Shown piece by piece: positions 1 through 8,202 of a DNA stretch of 64,000 nt. The notes under the pieces were generated by a model. The model had not been told where the DNA came from. It did no database searches and saw nothing but the letters and a program-made list of their open reading frames with translations. Numbering within the stretch: position 1 is the stretch's first letter; every line of letters starts with the position of its first letter. Made by a program: the position numbers and the translations under genes. The DNA lies in the NCBI RefSeq assembly GCF_004339665.1, contig NZ_SMMU01000004.1:1-64000 (forward strand), written 5' to 3'. This stretch comes from Azotobacter chroococcum (GTDB lineage Bacteria; Pseudomonadota; Gammaproteobacteria; Pseudomonadales; Pseudomonadaceae).

Positions 1-229
1 GCGAGATGCGGATCTTCGGCCCCTGCAGGTCGGCGAGGATGGCGACGAAGCGCCCGTGTTTGGCGGCCATCTCGCGGACCAGCGCGGCGCGGGCCATGTG
101 TTCCTCGGCCTTGCCGTGGGAGAAGTTCAGGCGCACCACGTCGACGCCGGCCTTGATCAGGCCTTCGAGGACTTCGGGGGTTTCGGTGGCTGGGCCGAGG
201 GTGGCGACGATTTTTGTTCTACGCAGCAT
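1..229 (-). CDS. pyk: pyruvate kinase, N-terminal part (cut by window edge)
   Basis: Read on the minus strand from the ATG at 227-229, the protein begins [15 protein letters not shown] and continues with [12 protein letters not shown] and [12 protein letters not shown]. These are the N-terminal barrel motifs of pyruvate kinase, which converts phosphoenolpyruvate and ADP to pyruvate and ATP in the cytoplasm. Only about 76 residues are inside the window; the remainder lies beyond base 1. The gene is divergent from the galactonate regulator. That fits, since the galactonate pathway ends in pyruvate and glyceraldehyde-3-phosphate. The family call is secure from these motifs; which paralogue it is cannot be judged. 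Confidence 0.9.
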   Translation of the reverse strand, partial: MLRRTKIVATLGPATETPEVLEGLIKAGVDVVRLNFSHGKAEEHMARAALVREMAAKHGRFVAILADLQGPKIRIS

Positions 230-405
230 GGCTCTCATTCCTCTGGGGAAATAGTTGTTTTGTAAAAGCTCAAGTGGATGCCAACCACTTTCCCTTGTTG
301 ATCGCGGCCAGTCTGCGGAACAGCGCCTGGGCGCCTGAGGGAGCGTTGTCATGTCCTGGCATGAAAGCCTCGGGTGGATAAAACCTTAAACCAGGCATCA
401 TCATG

Positions 406-440
406 TTTCAATATATGAGATAAAATCCCATATTATGGGA
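406..440 (+). promoter_or_regulatory. candidate IclR operator, copy 1
   Basis: A 35-base element made of two adjoining 15-base dyads, TTTCAATATATGAGA and TCCCATATTATGGGA, joined by 5 bases. Its reverse complement recurs at 497-531 with 30 of 35 matches, in the opposite orientation. It lies between the divergent pyk and IclR genes. IclR-family regulators bind palindromes of about this size, so I infer it is the operator for the adjacent regulator. Binding is not shown. Confidence 0.55.
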
Positions 441-496
441 TAAGGCATTCAGTTTGGCCCGGCGGCTCGACTATCCATTAGCGTTTCTTTCAGTTT

Positions 497-531
497 TCCC
501 AAAATATGGGATATATTCTCACATATTGAAA
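497..531 (-). promoter_or_regulatory. candidate IclR operator, copy 2 (inverted)
   Basis: Inverted copy of the element at 406-440, containing TTTCAATATGTGAGA and TCCCATATTTTGGGA when read on the minus strand. It ends 45 bases before the ATG of the IclR gene, so it would overlap that gene's promoter. The rest of the intergenic stretch 230-576 shows nothing else recognisable. Confidence 0.55.
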
Positions 532-576
532 TGATCAAAAATCCGGTTTAGTGTTTTCCCCATCAGGAGGCTTTCC

Positions 577-1362
577 ATGCCCGAACACGACAACAGCATT
601 CCCCCGGGCGCCCAGGCGCTGTTCCGCGGCCTGGCCGTGATCGACGCGGTGGCCCAGGGCGACACCAGTCTGCCGGCGATCGGCGCGCGGATCGGCTGCA
701 CCCGCAGCACCACGCACCGTCTGGCCGCGGCGCTGGTGCAGGCCGGCTATCTGCGCAGCACCCCGAACGGCTACCTGCTCGGCGCGCGGCTGATCGAACT
801 GGGCTTCAAGGCCCGCGAGCAGCTGCCCCTGGTCAAGCTCGCCCAGCCTCATCTGGAGCGTCTGTCGCAGCTGACTCAGGACACCATCCACCTCGGCGTG
901 CGCGAGGGCGGCGACGTGCTCTACATCGAGAAGTTGCCCGGTACCCGAGGCCTGGAAATGCGCTCGCGGGTCGGCCTGCGCATGCCGCTGGCCCTCACCG
1001 GGGTCGGCAAGGCGCTGATGCTCGACCTGGACGAGGCCGCGTGGCACGCGCTGTACGAGGAAGGCCTGGCGCGCCGCGCCGGCCAGCCGGGGCTGCGCGA
1101 GCAGTTCACGCCCTGGGACGAGTACCGCGTGCAGATGCGCGAGTACGCCGCCGCCGGCAGCAGCTTCGACCTCGAGGAAAACGAACTGGGCGTGCGCTGC
1201 GTGGCGGCGCCGATCCGCGATGCCGGCGGCGCCATCGTCGCCGCGCTCAGCGTGACCGGCGCCATTCCCTTCATGCCGGAGGCGCGCCTGCGCGACCTGC
1301 GACCCGAGGCGATCGCCTGCGCCCGGGCCATCTCCCACGAACTGGGTTGGAACCAACCATGA
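577..1362 (+). CDS. IclR-family transcriptional regulator of the galactonate operon
   Basis: 261 residues, the normal IclR length. An N-terminal winged helix (roughly residues 10-75, with GCTRSTTHRLAAALVQAG as recognition region) is followed by an IclR effector-binding domain (about 85-255) containing IHLGVREGGDVLYIEKLPG. An AGGAGG ribosome site precedes the ATG. Its stop overlaps the start of the kinase gene (ATGA), so it is the first gene of the dgo operon and probably regulates it through the paired inverted elements upstream. Ligand unknown; D-galactonate or 2-keto-3-deoxygalactonate is the natural guess. Confidence 0.88.
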   Translation: MPEHDNSIPPGAQALFRGLAVIDAVAQGDTSLPAIGARIGCTRSTTHRLAAALVQAGYLRSTPNGYLLGARLIELGFKAREQLPLVKLAQPHLERLSQLTQDTIHLGVREGGDVLYIEKLPGTRGLEMRSRVGLRMPLALTGVGKALMLDLDEAAWHALYEEGLARRAGQPGLREQFTPWDEYRVQMREYAAAGSSFDLEENELGVRCVAAPIRDAGGAIVAALSVTGAIPFMPEARLRDLRPEAIACARAISHELGWNQP

Positions 1363-2324
1363 GCGACTCCGAAATTCCGCGTCTGATCGGCCTCGACTGG
1401 GGCACCTCCTCGCTGCGCGCCTACCTGCTGGGCGAGGGCGGCCGCGTGCTGGACCGCCGCGCCGAGCCCTGGGGCATCCAGCATGTGCCCGACGGCGACT
1501 TCGCCCGCGCCTTCGCCGCCCTGACCGGCGACTGGCGCGCCCGCTGGCCCGGCCTGCCGGCGCTGGCCGCCGGCATGATCGGCAGCGCCCAGGGCTGGCA
1601 GGAGGTGCCCTACGTGGAGTGCCCGGCCGATGCCGCGCGGCTGGTCGGCGGCCTGCGGCGGATCGACAGCGGCGACGGCGGCTACCTGCACCTGGTGCCC
1701 GGGGTGCTGGACGCCGGCGCGCTGCCGAACGTCCTGCGCGGCGAGGAAACCCAGGTGTTCGGCGCCCTGCAGCTGGCCCCGGAACTGTCCGCCAAGGCCC
1801 TGCTGGTGCTGCCGGGCACCCACTCGAAATGGGCGGCCGTCGAAGACAGCGCTATCCGCCATTTCTCCACGTATATGACCGGTGAGCTGTTCGCCGTGCT
1901 GCGCGACCACTCGATCCTCGGCCGGCCGGCCCGGGCGCAGGGCAGCCGGCCGGCGCCGGACGCCTTCGCCCGCGGTCTCGAGCTGGCCCGCGAGGGTGCC
2001 GTCGCCGGCCGCCTGTTCAGCGCCCGCAGCCTGGTGCTGACCGGACGCCTGGCCGCCGAAGAGAGCCTCGACTACCTCTCCGGCCTGCTGATCGGCGAGG
2101 AGCTGCGCTGCGCCCTAGCCAGCCTCGACGGCGCCTGCCCGCCGCTGGTACTGATCGGCGACGGGGCGCTGTGCCGGCGCTACCGCGAGGCCCTGCGGCA
2201 GTTCGGCGTGGAGGACGTGCGCCTCCTCGAGGAGTCCGGCAGCGCCGGACTCTGGCGGATCGCCGAGGCCGCCGGCCTGCTCGCCACCCCCGCCATCCCC
2301 ACCTGGAGTACCGACTATGTTTGA
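1359..2324 (+). CDS. dgoK: 2-dehydro-3-deoxygalactonokinase
   Basis: 321 residues. Phosphorylates 2-keto-3-deoxy-D-galactonate to the 6-phosphate with ATP, the second step of D-galactonate breakdown (De Ley-Doudoroff type). The N-terminal phosphate loop LIGLDWGTSSLRAYLL and the internal LVLPGTHSKWA are typical of the DgoK family. The start overlaps the stop of the regulator gene by four bases and the stop overlaps the aldolase start by eight, indicating a tight operon with translational coupling. Confidence 0.92.
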   Translation: MSDSEIPRLIGLDWGTSSLRAYLLGEGGRVLDRRAEPWGIQHVPDGDFARAFAALTGDWRARWPGLPALAAGMIGSAQGWQEVPYVECPADAARLVGGLRRIDSGDGGYLHLVPGVLDAGALPNVLRGEETQVFGALQLAPELSAKALLVLPGTHSKWAAVEDSAIRHFSTYMTGELFAVLRDHSILGRPARAQGSRPAPDAFARGLELAREGAVAGRLFSARSLVLTGRLAAEESLDYLSGLLIGEELRCALASLDGACPPLVLIGDGALCRRYREALRQFGVEDVRLLEESGSAGLWRIAEAAGLLATPAIPTWSTDYV

Positions 2325-2940
2325 CGCCTGCATGCGCCAGCTGCCGCTGGTGGCCATCCTCCGCGGCATCACCCCCGAGGAGATCCTGCCGGTCGGGCAG
2401 GCCCTGTACGACGCCGGCTTCCGCCTCATCGAAGTTCCGCTGAACTCGCCGCAACCGCTGGAGAGCATCCGCCGGCTGGCCGCCGCGCTGGGCGAGCGCT
2501 GCCTGGTCGGCGCCGGCACCGTGCTCGAGGTGGCCCAGATCGAGGCGGTCGCCGCTGCCGGCGGCCGGCTGATCGTGATGCCGCACAGCGACGCGCGGCT
2601 GATCCGCGCGGCCAAGGCCGCCGGGCTGTTCTGCGCCCCCGGCGTGGCCACCCCGACCGAGGGCTTCGCCGCGCGGGAGGCCGGTGCCGACGCGCTCAAG
2701 CTGTTCCCCGCCGAGCAGTTCGGCCCGGCGGTGGTCAAGGCCTGGCGCGCGGTGTTCGCCCGCGACATCGCCCTGCTGCCGGTCGGCGGCATCGCCCCGG
2801 ACAGCCTGCAGCCCTACCTCGACGCTGGCGCCAGCGGTTTCGGCCTGGGCTCGGCGCTGTACCAGCCGGGCCTGGGCGCCGCCGAGGTCGGGCAGCGGGC
2901 CGCGGCCTTCGTCGCCGCCTGGCGGCAGACGCAGGCCTGA
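2317..2940 (+). CDS. dgoA: 2-dehydro-3-deoxy-6-phosphogalactonate aldolase
   Basis: 207 residues, the usual size for KDPG/KDPGal aldolases. Cleaves 2-keto-3-deoxy-6-phosphogalactonate into pyruvate and glyceraldehyde-3-phosphate. Family motifs seen are VAILRGITPEEI near the N-terminus (Glu for proton transfer), LVGAGTVLE, and the Schiff-base lysine in DALKLFPAEQFGP. Placement directly after dgoK and before dgoD favours the galactonate enzyme over the Entner-Doudoroff paralogue Eda. Confidence 0.92.
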   Translation: MFDACMRQLPLVAILRGITPEEILPVGQALYDAGFRLIEVPLNSPQPLESIRRLAAALGERCLVGAGTVLEVAQIEAVAAAGGRLIVMPHSDARLIRAAKAAGLFCAPGVATPTEGFAAREAGADALKLFPAEQFGPAVVKAWRAVFARDIALLPVGGIAPDSLQPYLDAGASGFGLGSALYQPGLGAAEVGQRAAAFVAAWRQTQA

Positions 2941-3012
2941 AGCGATACCCCATACCCGGAATTTCCCGATCCCCCGGCAGGCCTGGCCTGCCCGCACAAC
3001 AAGAGGCAAGTC

Positions 3013-4161
3013 ATGAAGATCACCCGACTGACCACCCATATCGTGCCGCCGCGCTGGCTGTTCCTGAAGATCGAGACCGACGAGGGCATCGTCGGCTGGG
3101 GCGAGCCGATCGTCGAAGGGCGCGCGCACAGCGTGGCGGCAGCCGTCGCGGAACTGGCCGACTACCTGGTCGGCAAGGACCCGCGGCTGATCGAGGACCA
3201 CTGGAACGTGCTCTACCGCGCCGGCTTCTACCGCGGCGGCCCGATCCACATGAGCGCCCTGGCCGGCATCGACCAGGCCCTCTGGGACATCAAGGGCAAG
3301 GCGCTCGGCGTGCCGGTGCACGCGCTGCTCGGCGGCCAGTGCCGCGAGCGCATCAAGGTGTATTCGTGGATCGGCGGCGACCGTCCGGCCGACGTCGCCC
3401 GCGCCGCCCGCGAGGTGGTCGGCCGCGGCTTCACCGCCGTGAAGATGAACGGCACCGAGGAGCTGCAGTTCGTCGACTCCTACGCCAAGATCGACGCGGC
3501 GGTGGCCAACGTGGCGGCGGTACGCGAGGCGGTGGGTCCGGACATCGGCATCGGCGTGGACTTCCACGGCCGGGTGCACAAGCCGATGGCCAAGATCCTG
3601 GCCAGGGAGCTGGAGCCGTACCGGCTGATGTTCATCGAGGAGCCGGTGCTCAGCGAGAACTACGAGGCGCTGCGCGACATCCGCGAGCACACCTCGACGC
3701 CGATCGCCCTCGGCGAGCGGCTGTTCTCGCGCTGGGACTTCAAGCGGGTGCTGGCCGACGGCTTCGTCGACATCATCCAGCCCGACCCCTCGCATTCCGG
3801 CGGCATCACCGAGACGCGCAAGATCGCCGCCATGGCCGAGGCCTACGACGTCGCCCTGGCGCTGCATTGCCCGCTGGGTCCGATCGCCCTGGCCGCCAAC
3901 CTGCAACTGGATGCGGTCTGCTACAACGCCTTCATCCAGGAGCAGAGCCTGGGCATCCACTACAACGAGAGCAACGACATCCTCGACTACCTGGCCAAGC
4001 CGGAAGTCTTCGCTTACCGCGACGGTTTCGTCGACATCCCCCAGAGACCGGGGCTCGGCATCGAGGTCAACGAGGACTACGTGCTCGAGCGCGCCGAGGT
4101 CGGCCACCGCTGGCGCAACCCGGTCTGGCGGCATGCCGACGGCAGCGTTGCCGAATGGTAA
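3013..4161 (+). CDS. dgoD: D-galactonate dehydratase
   Basis: 382 residues, enolase superfamily (mandelate racemase subgroup), the full family length. Removes water from D-galactonate to give 2-keto-3-deoxygalactonate, the first step of the pathway. The sequence begins [20 protein letters not shown] and contains the metal-binding segments [18 protein letters not shown] and IALGERLF, plus the C-terminal [15 protein letters not shown] carrying the general-base histidine. It follows dgoA after 72 bases with a ribosome site GAGG upstream of the ATG. Confidence 0.95.
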   Translation: MKITRLTTHIVPPRWLFLKIETDEGIVGWGEPIVEGRAHSVAAAVAELADYLVGKDPRLIEDHWNVLYRAGFYRGGPIHMSALAGIDQALWDIKGKALGVPVHALLGGQCRERIKVYSWIGGDRPADVARAAREVVGRGFTAVKMNGTEELQFVDSYAKIDAAVANVAAVREAVGPDIGIGVDFHGRVHKPMAKILARELEPYRLMFIEEPVLSENYEALRDIREHTSTPIALGERLFSRWDFKRVLADGFVDIIQPDPSHSGGITETRKIAAMAEAYDVALALHCPLGPIALAANLQLDAVCYNAFIQEQSLGIHYNESNDILDYLAKPEVFAYRDGFVDIPQRPGLGIEVNEDYVLERAEVGHRWRNPVWRHADGSVAEW

Positions 4162-4376
4162 GTCCGGTCGCGGCGCACCGGCCAGAACGGGCAGGCCGCG
4201 CTCGGTCATCCGCTTGAGCGCTTTGTTCCCGCATTCTTCAGGGTAACGCCGTTCATGGCGCCTCCATGGGCCTCGTCAGGAGGCGTGGAGGTGCCCATGA
4301 AACCGGGGCGATTCAAACGCTTGGGTTCAAACGCCTGAAAGTCACTTACAAGAACAATCCTACAGGTAGGCTTTAT

Positions 4377-5744
4377 ATGTCCGATAACAGCTTCAGCGCC
4401 CAGGCGGACGCCGTCAGAACCGGCGGCTCGGGTCTCGCCCTCGCCGTAACTTACGTGACCGCGCTGTTTTTCATCTGGGCGCTGGTCACCAACCTGCTCG
4501 ACCCGCTGCTGAAAACCATGAAGACGGTCTTCACCCTGACGCCGGTCGAGTCGATGCTGACGGGATTTGCCTTCTTTCTCGCTTATTTCGTCGTCTCGCT
4601 TCCGTCGGCGGCCTTTCTGTCGAGATTCGGTTACGCCAAGTCGATCATGGTCGGTCTGGGCGGCATCGTTGCCGGCTGCCTTATCGCCATCGTCGCGGCC
4701 AAGGTTCATGTCTATCTGGTTTTTCTGGCCGCTCTTTTCATCATGGCGTCTGGTGTAACCCTGCTTCAGGTGGCGGCCAACCCACTGATCGCATCGATGG
4801 GCAGCCCCGAAAACTCGGCCTTCCGCCTGAATCTGTCGCAATCCTTCAACTCGCTGGGCGCAGCTTGCGGCCTGTTTTTCGGGGCTTCCTTTCTGCTCAA
4901 CGGCGACATCTTCAAGAGGGATGTAGTGATCACCGATCTGATGCGCGAAGAAGCGCTCGGCTTCGTCACCAATGTCTATCTGGCGATTGGCCTGGCACTG
5001 ACACTTTTCATCCTCGCCATCTGGCTGGTGCGCGACAGGATTACGGCGGCAGCTCCCAGGACAGGCCAACTGGTTTCGCCGTTCACTGCCCTGACCTCCA
5101 AATGGGCGAATCTCGGCTCCGTCGGCATCTTCCTCTACGTGGGCGCCGAAGTGGCCATCTCGCTCAACCTGCTGCTCTACCTTGAACAGGCCAACATTCT
5201 CAACATCGAGGCCCAATCGGCCGGACACCTGACCACCTTCTACATGCTGTTCGCCATGATCGGCCGCTTTGCCGGTTCAGTCCTGCTCAAGGTCGTCAAG
5301 GACTACGCCATGCTCGCCACCGTGGCCGTAGGCGCCATCGGGCTCTGTCTGGTCGTGGTTTTGACCAAGGATATGCTGCCATCGGCTCCCTCCGGCATGA
5401 TCGATGTCGTTCTGACCTCGGTGCCCAATACGACGGGCCTGATCCCGGCATTCGCGGCACTCCTGATCGGGCTTTTCAACTCGATCATGTTCCCGACCAT
5501 CTTCACCCTGACCCTGCAACGTTCGACCGCGCCGACGTCCGCGACTTCCGGCCTTCTGTGTCTGGCCATCGTCGGCGGCGCCATTCTGCCGCTGGTCTTT
5601 GCCAAGATCGAAGAGGTGACGGGCTCCAAGTCGCTCGCCTTCATCGCGCCGCTGCTCTGTTACGTGTATGTGCTGTGGTTCGCCGTGGCGGCCAGAAAGG
5701 CCCCGACCCACGCTATCGAGGAGAGCGTCGGCCACGGTCACTGA
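4377..5744 (+). CDS. FHS-family MFS sugar transporter (FucP/GluP-like)
   Basis: 455 residues if started at the ATG at 4377, which has an AGGTAGG ribosome site; an in-frame start 37 codons earlier would add a poor, non-membrane extension. About 12 hydrophobic segments are visible. FFIWALVTNLLDPLLKTMK and the inner LLQVAANPLIASMGSPENSAFRLNLSQSFNSLG are split here for length: LLQVAANPLIASMG, then FRLNLSQSFNSLG; both are hallmarks of the fucose/glucose/galactose-H+ symporter family. Third-position bases are less GC-rich than in the dgo genes, and a fragment of the normal dgoT lies just downstream, so this is probably an acquired transporter. Substrate is uncertain: a sugar or perhaps galactonate itself. 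Confidence 0.85.
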   Translation: MSDNSFSAQADAVRTGGSGLALAVTYVTALFFIWALVTNLLDPLLKTMKTVFTLTPVESMLTGFAFFLAYFVVSLPSAAFLSRFGYAKSIMVGLGGIVAGCLIAIVAAKVHVYLVFLAALFIMASGVTLLQVAANPLIASMGSPENSAFRLNLSQSFNSLGAACGLFFGASFLLNGDIFKRDVVITDLMREEALGFVTNVYLAIGLALTLFILAIWLVRDRITAAAPRTGQLVSPFTALTSKWANLGSVGIFLYVGAEVAISLNLLLYLEQANILNIEAQSAGHLTTFYMLFAMIGRFAGSVLLKVVKDYAMLATVAVGAIGLCLVVVLTKDMLPSAPSGMIDVVLTSVPNTTGLIPAFAALLIGLFNSIMFPTIFTLTLQRSTAPTSATSGLLCLAIVGGAILPLVFAKIEEVTGSKSLAFIAPLLCYVYVLWFAVAARKAPTHAIEESVGHGH

Positions 5745-5766
5745 CCTCCACCGCAAGCCTTGGCGA

Positions 5767-5801
5767 GGCCCCTGCCCGGTACCCCCGGGCAGGGGCCTTT
5801 T
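5767..5801 (+). terminator. rho-independent terminator after the dgo operon transporter
   Basis: A 13-base perfect stem, GGCCCCTGCCCGG (5767-5779) pairing with CCGGGCAGGGGCC (5785-5797), is followed by TTTT. It lies 23 bases after the transporter stop codon and is one of the clearest terminators in the window. Confidence 0.85.
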
Positions 5802-5874
5802 CGTGAGGGCTTCCGGAGTCACCGGTACCGCCGCGGGTGCTCTATGCACTGGCCACCCTGTTGCTCGGCTGGAT

Positions 5875-6112
5875 CGGCAGTTCGTCGGCCTGGCCTTCCT
5901 CACCCCGGTGCTGATCTACCTGCAGCAGAGCTTTGGCTGGCAGATGGTGTTCTTCATCACCGGCGGCCTCGGCATCTTTTGGGCGCTGGTGTGGTACTGC
6001 GTGTACCGCGAGCCCGCCGATTTCCGCGCCACCAACGAGGCCGAGCTGAAGCTGTTCCGCGAGGGGGCGGGCGCATCGGGCCGGCTGCCGGAGGGCAACC
6101 GGTCGATGGCCT
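5875..6112 (+). pseudogene. dgoT: remnant of D-galactonate permease (DgoT), internal fragment
   Basis: Reading in the frame of base 5878, the translation gives RQFVGLAFLTPVLIYLQQ, then WQMVFFITGGLGIFWALVWY and VYREPADFRATNEAEL. From memory of the E. coli permease this matches its middle (GQFVGLAFLTP ... VFIVTGGIGIIWSLIW), roughly residues 150-230 of about 430. No start codon and no flanking transporter sequence remain: the 5' side is cut at the terminator of the FHS transporter and the 3' side at the end of the neighbouring algE gene. The operon evidently once had its usual permease. The exact right-hand limit is approximate. Confidence 0.82.
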
Positions 6113-6125
6113 CTGTGAAGGGCGG

Positions 6126-7583
6126 TCAGGCGACCTGGTCGGTCTGCAGGTCGGTGGTGCCGAGCAGTTCGAGCTGGGTGGCGTCGAAGGCGATGTCGGT
6201 CGCGGAAAGGCTGTCGACGAGGTTGCCGTCGAGGGCGATCTCGAAGTGGTTGCCCCCGGCGTCGGCCTCGCGGTCCTTGAGGTAGGTCTTGGTGCCGTTC
6301 TCGTCCAGCAGCAGGGCGAGGGTGCCGTTGTAGCCGTCGCCCAGGCCGCTGTAGCCGAGCCCGGAGAGATCGATGAGATCGCTCCCGACGGTGAAGTCGA
6401 CGATATCGTCGACCCGGCTGGTGTCGCCCTCGTAGTTGCGGAAGCTGTCCTGGCGGTCGGCGAAGCGGAAGGTGTCGGCACCGCCGCCGCCGCTCAGGGT
6501 GTCGCGGCCGGCGCCGCCGTCGAGCAGGTCGTTGCCTGCCGCGCCGTCGAGCAGGTCGCGCCCCTCGCTGCTGAGCAGCTGCGCCGCGCCGGCGACGCTG
6601 TTGCCCTGCACCGTGGCGTTCAGCGTCTCGTAGTAGTTGCCGGACACCCCGTCGCGGTCGTCGTAGTCCTCCAGGACGATTTCCGCCTTGCCGCCGCCCT
6701 GCGCATTGTCGTGAATGTCGTTGTCGAGGAGTTGCATGCCGTCGACGCCGCGCACGCGCACCCCGGCCGCGTCGTTGCCGTAGATCTCGGCGCCCTGCAG
6801 GCTGGCGTTGCTGGTCATCTTGATCAGTACGCCTTCCATCCCGTTGTCGTGGAAGGAGCCGCCCTCGATCTGGATGTTGTAGGGATGATCGATGTCCTCC
6901 GAGCCGCGCTGGACCACCAGGCCGTTGGCGCCGTTGCCGTAGGCGACGTTGTCGCGCAGGAGGATGTCGTGGCTGCTGGTGACGATGTTGAAGCCGTGGC
7001 GGCCGTTGTCGTGGGAGACGTTGTTCTCGAAGGTGCTGTCGATCTGGAAGTCGCCGACGAAGCCGTCCTTGCCGTTGTGGTGGGCGACGCTGTCGCGGAT
7101 CGTCAGGTTGACGGTCTGCTCGTGGGGGTCGAAGCCATAGCGCGACACCTCGCGGATCTCCACCCGCTCGGCCGTGACGTTGTAGTCGGCGCCGTCCTCG
7201 CGGGGAATGTAGCCGGTATAGAAGCCGTCGACCTCGCCTTCGGTGTTGTCCTGGTTGCCGTCGATGGTCAGGTCGCTGATGCCGTAGTCGTGGGTCTTCT
7301 CGCCATTCTTCGAGCGGATGATGCCGGTGAGCTTCTGGTCCCAGCCATCGACCAGCTTGATCACCGTCTCGCCCATGCCGGCGCCGTCTATATGCACGTT
7401 GCTCTTGATCATCAGCGCGCCGTCGGAAGCCTCGTCGCCGCCGCTGACCCGGTATTCGCCGGCCGACAGGTGAACGGTGCCGCCCCCTGCTGCGTAGGCG
7501 GCGTCGATCGCCGCCTGGATGGCCTCCGTATCGTCGGTCTTGCCATCACCCTTTGCTCCAAAATCCTTGACATCGAAATCCAT
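6126..7583 (-). CDS. AlgE-type mannuronan C5-epimerase, shortened A-R form
   Basis: 485 residues. Secreted, calcium-dependent enzymes of this family convert mannuronate to guluronate in alginate polymer. The A module (about 1-332) carries the catalytic set Y149, D152, H154 (YGFDPHEQ) and D178. A single RTX-type R module (about 335-485) with GGAGRDTLSGGGGADTF follows, and the C-terminal tail TDLQTDQVA resembles type I secretion tails. Compared with the two neighbouring genes, about 50 residues are missing at the A/R junction: NATVQGN runs directly into GAAQLLSS, so the end of the beta-helix is lost in frame. R148 and K172 are as in bifunctional epimerase-lyases. Activity is uncertain. Confidence 0.88.
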   Translation of the reverse strand: MDFDVKDFGAKGDGKTDDTEAIQAAIDAAYAAGGGTVHLSAGEYRVSGGDEASDGALMIKSNVHIDGAGMGETVIKLVDGWDQKLTGIIRSKNGEKTHDYGISDLTIDGNQDNTEGEVDGFYTGYIPREDGADYNVTAERVEIREVSRYGFDPHEQTVNLTIRDSVAHHNGKDGFVGDFQIDSTFENNVSHDNGRHGFNIVTSSHDILLRDNVAYGNGANGLVVQRGSEDIDHPYNIQIEGGSFHDNGMEGVLIKMTSNASLQGAEIYGNDAAGVRVRGVDGMQLLDNDIHDNAQGGGKAEIVLEDYDDRDGVSGNYYETLNATVQGNSVAGAAQLLSSEGRDLLDGAAGNDLLDGGAGRDTLSGGGGADTFRFADRQDSFRNYEGDTSRVDDIVDFTVGSDLIDLSGLGYSGLGDGYNGTLALLLDENGTKTYLKDREADAGGNHFEIALDGNLVDSLSATDIAFDATQLELLGTTDLQTDQVA

Positions 7584-7745
7584 CTACTCGCTTCCGTATG
7601 CTGAATGCGCAGCCGAGCGCGGTTTGAAGGAGTCGAGGCGGGAAACGCCGGCTGGCCTTTCCCGCCCCCGGCATCGTCGCGACTGTTCGACCTCTGCGCC
7701 CGAAGCGCCTCCGGGTGCTTTCGAAGGGCATGGGGAAAACGCTCC
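6600..7745 (-). repeat. inverted duplication, left arm (algE 5' part and leader)
   Basis: This segment, comprising about 160 bases of leader and most of the A module of the 485-residue gene, is a near copy in inverted orientation of 8040-9186. The leader shares CAGTCGCGACGATGCC-like and CGCTCGGCTGCGCA blocks with the other arm. Limits are estimated by eye from where similarity stops. Confidence 0.7.
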
Positions 7746-8202
7746 GGGGGATCAGGCCGACGCGGTGCCGGGGGTGGGACTGGCGTGCAAATCATTAGTT
7801 CGCGAGGAAACGATGAGTGGTACATGCCCCTTAGCAAGGAGGAGCGGATGGTTTTTATCGGTACGAACGTACCAAAACGCTGATGGGACAAGGCCTGTCG
7901 AACGATTGGGCAGGTTTTGGCGCGCGTTTTTGTGATCCATATCAATTATTAAAAATAAATTCATAATTCCATAAAGAACTAAAAAGCAGTTCGTCAGTCT
8001 AGGCGAACGGCACCGCGTCGACCTTTCCGTCGAGCATTTCCCATGCCCATTCAGGGAGCGCTCGGGCGCGCTTCAGGCGCAGGGGTCGAGTAGTCGCGAC
8101 GATGCCAGAGGCAGGGAATGCTTGTTCGGGCAGTCGGCATCTCCCCGTCTCACTTCCCTCAAAAGCGCTCGGCTGCGCAATTTGCATACGGAAGAGAAAC
8201 AG
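7584..8202. promoter_or_regulatory. divergent promoter region between two algE genes
   Basis: A 619-base stretch without a supported gene. Both ends are the conserved algE leaders (about 160 bases each, ending in CATACGGAAG just before the start codons). The centre, about 7900-7990, is strikingly AT-rich (for example ATTATTAAAAATAAATTC at 7945-7962) and is the likely location of the transcription starts. The third algE gene has a related leader with GCTCGGCTGC and GGAAGCGA before its ATG. No specific operator could be assigned. Confidence 0.5.

Noticed and set aside
4257-4295. Hairpin GGCGCCTCCA/TGGAGGTGCC and a 9-base direct repeat TTCAAACGC upstream of the FHS transporter
   Set aside because: Could be regulatory, but the stem contains a wobble pair and neither element matches a known site; not strong enough to list.
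5760-7604. Plus-strand open frame of 614 codons across the dgoT remnant and the first algE gene
   Set aside because: Antisense to the A-R epimerase; no domain, low-complexity composition.
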